64,000 nucleotides of DNA. Origin: Sipunculus nudus. Its lineage: Eukaryota > Annelida > Sipuncula > Golfingiida > Sipunculidae. A model generated the notes under the pieces. The model saw only the letters and a list, made by a program, of their open reading frames with translations, was not told the DNA's origin and did not search any database. Positions 55,431 to 64,000 of this stretch are shown here, piece by piece (position 1 is the stretch's first letter; the number at the start of each line of letters is the position of its first letter). Both the position numbers and the translations under genes were made by a program. The DNA is taken from NCBI GenBank assembly GCA_026874595.1, contig CM049306.1:65168019-65232018 (forward strand), given 5' to 3'.

Positions 55431-58400
55431 AGGACTCAGGACTCAGGGTAGAGCACAGGGCTCAGGTGACAAGGTAGAACACAGGACTCAGTACTCAAGG
55501 TAGAGCACAGGACTCAGGACTCAAGGTAGAGCACAGGGCTCAGGACATTAGGTAGAGCACAGGACTCAGGACTCAAGGTAGAGCACAGGACTCAGGACTC
55601 AAGGTAGAACACAGGACTCAGGACTCAAGGTAGAACACAGGACTCAGGACTCAAGGTAGAACACAGGACTCAGGACTCAAGGTAGAACACAGTACTCAGG
55701 ACTCAAGGTAGAGCACAGGACTCAGGACTCAAGGTAGAGCACAGGGCTCAGGACTCAAGGTAGAGCACAGGGCTCAGGACATTAGGTAGAGCACAGGACT
55801 CTGGACTCAAGGTAGAGCACAGGACTCAGGAATCAAGGTAGAGCACAGGACTCAGGACACAAGGTAGAACACAGGACTCAGGACTCAAGGTAGAGCACAG
55901 GACTCAGGACTCAAGGTAGAGCACAGGACTCAGGATTCAAGGTAGAACACAGGACTCAGGACTCAAGGTAGAGCACAGGACTCAGGACTCAAGGTAGAAC
56001 ACAGGACTCAGGACTCAAGGTAGAGCACAGGACTCAGGACTCAAGGTAGAACACAGGATTCAGGACTCAAGGTAGAGCACAGGGCTCAGGACTCAAGGTA
56101 GAGCACAGGACTCTGGACTCAAGGTAGAGCACAGGGCTCAGGATTCAAGGTAGAGCACAGGGCTCAGGGTTCAAGGTAGAGCACAGGGCTCAGGACATTA
56201 GGTAGAGCACAGGACTCTGGACTCAAGGTAGAGCACAGGACTCAAGACATTAGGTAGAGCACAGGACTCTGGACTCAAGGTAGAGCACAGGACTCGGGAC
56301 TCAAGGTAGAGCACAGGACTCAGGACTCAAGGCAGAGCTTAGGACTCAGGACTCAGGACTCAGGGTAGAGCACAGGACTCAGGACTCAAGGTAGATCACA
56401 GGACTCAGGACTCAAGATAGAGCACAGGACTCAGGGGTACAGCACATGGCTCAGGGGTACAGCACAGGGCTCAGGGGTACAGCACAGGGCTCAGTATTCA
56501 AGGTAAAGCACAGGACACTTGACTCAAGGTAGAGCACAGGACTCAGGACTCAAAGTAGACCACAGGGCTCAGGACTCAAGGTAGAGCACAGGGCTCAGGG
56601 TTCAAGGTAGAGCACAGGGCTCAGGACATTAGGTAGAGCACAGGACTCTGGACTCAAGGTAGAGCACAGGGCTCAGGATTCAAGGTAGAGCACAGGGCTC
56701 AGGGTTCAAGGTAGAGCACAGGGCTCAGGACATTAGGTAGAGCACAGGACTCTGGACTCAAGGTAGAGCACAGGACTCAAGACATTAGGTAGAGCACAGG
56801 ACTCTGGACTCAAGGTAGAGCACAGGACTCGGGACTCAAGGTAGAGCACAGGACTCAGGACTCAAGGCAGAGCTTAGGACTCAGGACTCAGGACTCAGGG
56901 TAGAGCACAGGACTCAGGACTCAAGGTAGATCACAGGACTCAGGACTCAAGATAGAGCACAGGACTCAGGGGTACAGCACATGGCTCAGGGGTACAGCAC
57001 AGGGCTCAGGGGTACAGCACAGGGCTCAGTATTCAAGGTAAAGCACAGGACACTTGACTCAAGGTAGAGCACAGGACTCAGGACTCAAAGTAGACCACAG
57101 GACTCAGGACTCAAGGTAGAGCACAGGGCTCAGGGTTCAAGGTAGAGCACAGGGCTCAGGACATTAGGTAGAGCACAGGACTCTGGACTCAAGGTAGAGC
57201 ACAGGGCTGAGGATTCAAGGTAGAGCACAGGGCTCAGGGTTCAAGGTAGAGCACAGGGCTCAGGACATTAGGTAGAGCACAGGACTCAGGACTCAAGGTA
57301 GAGCACAGGACTCAAGACATTAGGTAGAGCACAGGACTCTGGACTCAAGGTAGAGCACAGGACTCGGGACTCAAGGTAGAGCACAGGACTCAGGACTCAA
57401 GGCAGAGCACAGGACTCAGAACTCAGGGTAGAGCACAGGACTCAGGACTCAAGGTAGATCACAGGACTCAGGACTCAAGATAGAGCACAGGACTCAGGGG
57501 TACAGCACAGGGCTCAGGGGTACAGCACAGGGCTCAGGGGTACAGCACAGGGCTCAGTATTCAAGGTAAAGCACAGGACTCTGGACTCAAGGTAGAGCAC
57601 AGGACTCAGGACTCAAAGTAGACCACAGGGCTCAGGGGTACAGCACAGGGCTCAGGACTCAAGGTAGAGCACAGGGCTCAGGGGTACAGCACAGGGCTCA
57701 GGGGTACAGCACAGGGCTCAGTATTCAAGGTAGAGCACTGGACTCAGGACTCAAGGTAGAGCACAGGACTCAGGACTCAAAGTAGAGCACAGGACTCAGG
57801 ACTCAAAGTGGAGCAGAGGGCTCAGGACTCAAGGTAGAGCACAGGGCTCAGGACATTAGGTAGAGCTCAGGACTCAGGACTCAAGGTAGAGCACAGGACT
57901 CAGGACTCAAGGTAGAACACAGGACTCAGGACTCAAGGTAGAACACAGGACACAGGACTCAAGGTAGAGCCAGGGCTCAGGACATTAGGTAGAGCTCAGG
58001 ACTCAGGACTCAAGGTAGAGCACAGGACTCAGGACTCAAGGTAGAACACAGGACTCAGGACTCAAGGTAGAGCACAGGACTCAGGACTCAAGGTAGAGCA
58101 CAGGGCTCAGGGGTACAGCACAGGGCTCAGGACTCAAGGTAGAGCACAGGGCTGAGGGGTACAGCACAGGGCTCAGGGGTACAGCACAGGGCTCAGGACT
58201 CAAGGTAGAGCACAGGGCTCAGGACTTAAGGTAGAGCACAGGGCTCAGTATTCAAGGTAGAGCACAGGGCTCAGGGGTACAGCACAGGGCTCAGTATTGA
58301 AGGTAGAGCACAGGGCTCAGGACATTAGGTAGAGCTCAGGACTCAGGACTCAAGGTAGAGCACAGGACTTAGGACTCAAGGTAGAACACAGGACTCAGGA

Positions 58401-61400
58401 CTCAAGGTAGAGCACAGGACTCAGGACTCAAGGTAGAACACAGGATTCAGGACTCAAGGTAGAGCACAGGGCTCAGGACTCAAGGTAGAGCACAGGACTC
58501 TGGACTCAAGGTAGAGCACAGGGCTCAGGATTCAAGGTAGAGCACAGGGCTCAGGGTTCAAGGTAGAGCACAGGGCTCAGGACATTAGGTAGAGCACAGG
58601 ACTCTGGACTCAAGGTAGAGCACAGGACTCAAGACATTAGGTAGAGCACAGGACTCTGGACTCAAGGTAGAGCACAGGACTCGGGACTCAAGGTAGAGCA
58701 CAGGACTCAGGACTCAAGGCAGAGCTTAGGACTCAGGACTCAGGACTCAGGGTAGAGCACAGGACTCAGGACTCAAGGGAGATCACAGGACTCAGGACTC
58801 AAGATAGAGCACAGGACTCAGGGGTACAGCACATGGCTCAGGGGTACAGCACAGGGCTCAGGGGTACAGCACAGGGCTCAGTATTCAAGGTAAAGCACAG
58901 GACACTTGACTCAAGGTAGAGCACAGGACTCAGGACTCAAAGTAGACCACAGGGCTCAGGACTCAAGGTAGAGCACAGGGCTCAGGGTTCAAGGTAGAGC
59001 ACAGGGCTCAGGACATTAGGTAGAGCACAGGACTCTGGACTCAAGGTAGAGCACAGGGCTGAGGATTCAAGGTAGAGCACAGGGCTCAGGGTTCAAGGTA
59101 GAGCACAGGGCTCAGGACATTAGGTAGAGCACAGGACTCTGGACTCAAGGTAGAGCACAGGACTCAAGAAATTAGGTAGAGCACAGGACTCTGGACTCAA
59201 GGTAGAGCACAGGACTCGGGACTCAAGGTAGAGCACAGGACTCAGGACTCAAGGCAGAGCACAGGACTCAGAACTCAGGGTAGAGCACAGGACTCAGGAC
59301 TCAAGGTAGATCACAGGACTCAGGACTCAAGATAGAGCACAGGACTCAGGGGTACAGCACAGGGCTCAGGGGTACAGCACAGGGCTCAGGGGTACAGCAC
59401 AGGGCTCAGTATTCAAGGTAAAGCACAGGACTCTGGACTCAAGGTAGAGCACAGGACTCAGGACTCAAAGTAGACCACAGGGCTCAGGGGTACAGCACAG
59501 GGCTCAGGACTCAAGGTAGAGCACAGGGCTCAGGGGTACAGCACAGGGCTCAGGGGTACAGCACAGGGCTCAGTATTCAAGGTAGAGCACTGGACTCAGG
59601 ACTCAAGGTAGAGCACAGGACTCAGGACTCAAAGTAGAGCACAGGACTCAGGACTCAAAGTGGAGCAGAGGGCTCAGGACTCAAGGTAGAGCACAGGGCT
59701 CAGGACATTAGGTAGAGCTCAGGACTCAGGACTCAAGGTAGAGCACAGGACTCAGGACTCAAGGTAGAACACAGGACTCAGGACTCAAGGTAGAACACAG
59801 GACACAGGACTCAAGGTAGAGCCAGGGCTCAGGACATTAGGTAGAGCTCAGGACTCAGGACTCAAGGTAGAGCACAGGACTCAGGACTCAAGGTAGAACA
59901 CAGGACTCAGGACTCAAGGTAGAGCACAGGACTCAGGACTCAAGGTAGAGCACAGGGCTCAGGGGTACAGCACAGGGCTCAGGACTCAAGGTAGAGCACA
60001 GGGCTGAGGGGTACAGCACAGGGCTCAGGGGTACAGCACAGGGCTCAGGACTCAAGGTAGAGCACAGGGCTCAGGACTTAAGGTAGAGCACAGGGCTCAG
60101 TATTCAAGGTAGAGCACAGGGCTCAGGGGTACAGCACAGGGCTCAGTATTGAAGGTAGAGCACAGGGCTCAGGACATTAGGTAGAGCTCAGGACTCAGGA
60201 CTCAAGGTAGAGCACAGGACTTAGGACTCAAGGTAGAGCACAGGGCTCAGGGGTACAGCACAGGGCTCAGGGGTACAACACAGGACTCAGGCCTCAAGGT
60301 AGAGCACAGGACTCAGGACTCAAGGTAGAACACAGGACTCAGGACTCAAGGTAGAGCACAGGGCTCAGGGGTAGAGCACAGGGCTCAGGGATACAGCACA
60401 GGACTCAGGACTCAAGGTAGAACACAGGACTCAGGACTCAATGTAGAACACAGGACTCAGGACTCAAGGTAGAGCACAGGACTCAGGACTCAAGGTAGAA
60501 CACAGGACTCAGGACTCAAGGTAGAGCACAGGACTCAGGACTCAAGGTAGAGCACAGGACTCAGGACTCAAGGTAGAGCACAGGGCTCAGGGGTACAGCA
60601 CAGGGCTCAGGACTCAAGGTAGAGCACAGGGCTCAGGGGTACAGCACAGGGCTCAGGGGTACAGCACAGGGCTCAGGACTCAAGGTAGAGCACAGGGCTC
60701 AGGACTTAAGGTAGAGCACAGGGCTCAGTATTCAAGGTAGATCACAGGGCTCAGGGGTACAGCACAGGGCTCAGTATTCAAGGTAGAGCACAGGGCTCAG
60801 GACATTAGGTAGAGCTCAGGACTCAGGACTCAAGGTAGAGCACAGGACTCAGGACTCAAGGTAGAGCACAGGGCTCAGGGGTACAGCACAGGGCTCAGGG
60901 GTACAACACAGGACTCAGGACTCAAGGTAGAGCACAGGACTCAGGACTCAAGGTAGAACACAGGACTCAGGACTCAAGGTAGAGCACAGGGCTCAGGGGT
61001 AGAGCACAGGGCTCAGGGGTACAGCACAGGTCTCAGGACTCAAGGTAGAACACAGGACTCAGGACTCAATGTAGAACACAGGACTCAAGGTAGAGCACAG
61101 GACTCAGGACTCAAGGTAGAACACAGGACTCAGGACTCAAGGTAGAGCACAGGACTCAGGACTCAAGGTAGAGCACAGGGCTCAGGGGTACAGCACAGGA
61201 CTCAGGACTCGAGGCAGAGCACAGGGCTCAGGGGTACAGCACAGGGCTCAGGGGTACAGCAGAGGGCTCAGGACTCAAGGTAGAGCACAGGGCTCAGGAC
61301 TTAAGGTAGAGCAGAGGGCTCAGTATTCAAGGTAGAGCACAGGGCTCAGGGGTACAGAACAGGGCTCAGTATTGAAGGTAGAGCACAGGGCTCAGGACAT

Positions 61401-64000
61401 TAGGTAGAGCTCAGGACTCAGGACTCAAGGTAGAGCACAGGACTCAGGACTCAAGGTAGAGCACAGGGCTCAGGGGTACAGCACAGGGCTCAGGGGTATA
61501 GCACAGGGCTCAGGACTCAAGGTAGAGCACAGGGCTCAGGACTTAAGGTAGAGCACAGGGCTCAGTATTCAAGGTAAAGCACAGGGCTCAGGGGTATAGC
61601 ACAGGGCTCAGTATTCAAGGTAGAGCACAGGGCTCAGGACATTAGGTAGAGCACAGGACTCAGGACTCAAGGTAGAGCACAGGGCTCAGGACTCAAGGCA
61701 GAGCACAGGGCTCAGTATTCAAGGTAGAGCACAGGGCTCAGGACATTAGGTAGAGCACAGGACTCAGGACTCAAGGTAGAGCACAGGACTCAGGACTCAA
61801 GGTAGAGCACAGGACTCAGGACTCAAGGTAGAGCACAGGGCTCAGGGGTACAGCACAGGGCTCAGGGGTACAGCACAGGGCTCAGTATTCAAGGTAGAGC
61901 ACAGGGCTCAGGACATTAGGTAGAGCTCAGGACTCAGGACTCAAGGTAGAGCACAGGACTCAGGACTCAAGGTAGAGCACAGGGCTCAGGGGTACAGCAC
62001 AGGACTCAGGACTCAAGGCAGAGCACAGGGCTCAGGGGTACAGCACAGGGCTCAGGGGTACAGCAGAGGGCTCAGGACTCAAGGTAGAGCACAGGGCTCA
62101 GGACTTAAGGTAGAGCACAGGGCTCAGTATTCAAGGTAGAGCACAGGGCTCAGGGGTACAGCACAGGGCTCAGTATTGAAGGTAGAGCACAGGGCTCAGG
62201 ACATTAGGTAGAGCTCAGGACTCAGGACTCAAGGTAGAGCACAGGACTCAGGACTCAAGGTAGAGCACAGGGCTCAGGGGTACAGCACAGGGCTCAGGGG
62301 TACAGCACAGGGCTCAGGACTCAAGGTAGAGCACAGGGCTCAGGACTTAAGGTAGAGCACAGGGCTCAGTATTCAAGGTAAAGCACAGGGCTCAGGGGTA
62401 TAGCACAGGGCTCAGTATTCAAGGTAGAGCACAGGGCTCAGGACATTAAGTAGAGCACAGGACTCAGGACTCAAGGTAGAGCACAGGGCTCAGGACTCAA
62501 GGCAGAGCACAGGGCTCAGTATTCAAGGTAGAGCACAGGGCTCAGGACATTAGGTAGAGCACAGGACTCAGGACTCAAGGTAGAGCACAGGACTCAGGAC
62601 TCAAGGTAGTGCACAGGACTCAGGACTCAAGGTAGAGCACAGGGCTCAGGGGTACAGCACAGGGCTCAGGGGTACAGCACAGGGCTCAGTATTCAAGGTA
62701 GAGCACAGGGCTCAGGACATTAGGTAGAGCTCAGGACTCAGGACTCAAGGTAGAGCACAGGACTCAGGACTCAAGATAGAGCACAGGGCTCAGGATTCAA
62801 GGTAGAGCACAGGGCTCAGGGGTACAGCACAGGGCTCAGTATTCAAGGTAGAGCACAGGGCTCAGGGGTACAGCACAGGGCTCAGGGGTAAAGCACAGGG
62901 CTCAGTATTCAAGGTAGAGCACAGGGCTCAGGGGAACAGCACAGGGCTCAGGGGTACAGCACAGGGCTCAGTATTCAAGGTAGAGCACAGGGCTCAGGAC
63001 ATTAGGTAGAGCTCAGGACTCAGGACTCAAGGTAGAGCACAGGACTCAGGACTCAAGGTAGAGCACAGGGCTCAGGATTCAAGGTAGAGCACAGGGCTCA
63101 GGGGTACAGCACAGGGCTCAGTATTCAAGGTAGAGCACAGGGCTCAGGGGTACAGCACAGGGCTCAGGGGTACAGCACAGGGCTCAGTATTCAAGGTAGA
63201 GCACAGGGCTCAGGGGTACAGCACAGGGCTCAGGGGTACAGCACAGGACTCAGGACTCAAGGTAGAGCACAGGACTCTGGACTCAAGGTAGAGCACAGGG
63301 CTCAGGACATTAGGTAGAGCTCAGGACTCAGGACTCAAGGTAGAGCACAGGACTCAGGACTCAAGGTAGAGCACAGGGCTCAGGACATTAGGTAGAGCTC
63401 AGGACTGAGGACTCAAGGAAGAGCACATGACTCAGGACTCAAGGTAGAGCACAGGGCTCAGGATTCAAGGTAGAGCACAGGGCTCAGGGGTACAGCACAG
63501 GGCTCAGGGGTACAGCACAGGACTCAGGACTCAAGGCAGAGCACAGGGCTCAGTATTCAAGGTAGAGCACAGGGCTCAGGGGTACAGCACAGGGCTCAGG
63601 GGTACAGCACAGGACTCAGGACTCAAGGCAGAGCACAGGGCTCAGGGGTACAGCACAGGGCTCAGGGGTAAAGCACAGGACTCAGGACTCAAGGTAGAGC
63701 ACAGGACTCAGGGGTACAGCACAGGACTCAGGACTCAAGGTAGAGCACAGGACTCTGGACTCAAGGTAGAGCACAGGGCTCAGGACATTAGGTAGAGCTC
63801 AGGACTGAGGACTCAAGGTAGAGCACAGGACTCAGGACTCAAGGTAGAGCACAGGGCTCAGGGGTACAGCACAGGGCTCAGGGGTACAACACAGGACTCA
63901 GGACTCAAGGTAGAGCACAGGACTCAGGACTCAAGGTAGAACACAGGACTCAGGACTCAAGGTAGAGCACAGGGCTCAGGGGTAGAGCACAGGGCTCAGG
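55423..64000. repeat. 26/20-bp minisatellite with tRNA D-arm-like unit
   Basis: The main unit is 26 bp: AAGGTAGAGCACAGGACTCA then GGACTC. Variants are GGGGTACAGCACAGGGCTCA (20 bp), an ACATTAGGTAGAGC form and AGAACAC forms. It runs to the window edge, some 8.58 kb, so several hundred units by length. Where GGCTCAGGGGTAGAGCAC occurs (for example near 60364-60400), it reproduces a tRNA D-arm with a perfect four-pair stem GCTC/GAGC. Block duplications with offsets of 535 and 1852 bp are visible. No open frame of note exists. Confidence 0.93.

Noticed and set aside
55405-55476. A functional tRNA gene
   Set aside because: Only the acceptor 5' strand and D-arm are recognisable; no anticodon stem or T arm follows.
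55423-64000. CRISPR-like regular repeats
   Set aside because: There are no unique spacers; units are contiguous and variable, and the DNA is eukaryotic in character.

Overview
The window looks like repeat-dense, AT-rich nuclear DNA from an invertebrate animal. A mollusc, most likely a bivalve, is my best guess. That rests on remembered resemblance of the dispersed repeat ends (a GGCCCATGGGCC-type start; an end reading TAGCTCAG, then CTGAGCTA, then A-rich) to repeats common in bivalve genomes, and it is not proven here. I recognise no complete host gene. Almost everything that can be named is a mobile element, a satellite array or a relic.

Layout. 0-9.2 kb: several copies of one dispersed element family with palindromic ends and internal tandem repeats, plus a TIR element (3480-4251). 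9.2-11.85 kb: an old duplicated A-B unit split by two insertions; one carries a perfect 90-bp palindrome and a 421-bp TIR element. 12-15.9 kb: microsatellites, a foldback and a diverged 64-84-bp tandem repeat. 15.94-17.64 kb: a 5'-truncated L1/Tx1-like LINE with poly(A) and 18-bp target duplications. 18.3-29.2 kb: a 74-78-bp satellite with a telomere-like motif in each unit, interrupted at 21269-25096 by a young minus-strand Ty3/Gypsy-type LTR element. That element has identical 335-bp LTRs, intact gag, a tRNA-Leu-type primer site and a GGGAAAC frameshift site, but no protease, reverse transcriptase or RNase H. 29.2-44.6 kb: a 129-bp, CpG-rich satellite that ends in a 500-N gap. 45.1-49.0 kb: more of the dispersed family. 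49.2-49.65 kb: a CpG-rich patch. 50.2-51.0 kb: three foldback elements. 54.65-55.17 kb: a putative solo LTR. 55.4-64.0 kb and beyond: a 26/20-bp minisatellite whose unit resembles a tRNA D-arm (RNA polymerase III A box).

How it fits together. The LTR element supplies capsid and integrase signals but must have borrowed reverse transcriptase from a relative, and its insertion post-dates duplication of its satellite block because an empty copy of the site survives nearby. The three large arrays (about 7 kb, more than 15 kb and more than 8.5 kb) show block duplications typical of unequal exchange. The 129-bp array keeps several frames open only because 129 is a multiple of three. The strongest leads are the A-box minisatellite, the Gag-plus-integrase-only retroelement, the 90-bp palindrome and the shared end structure of the dispersed family.
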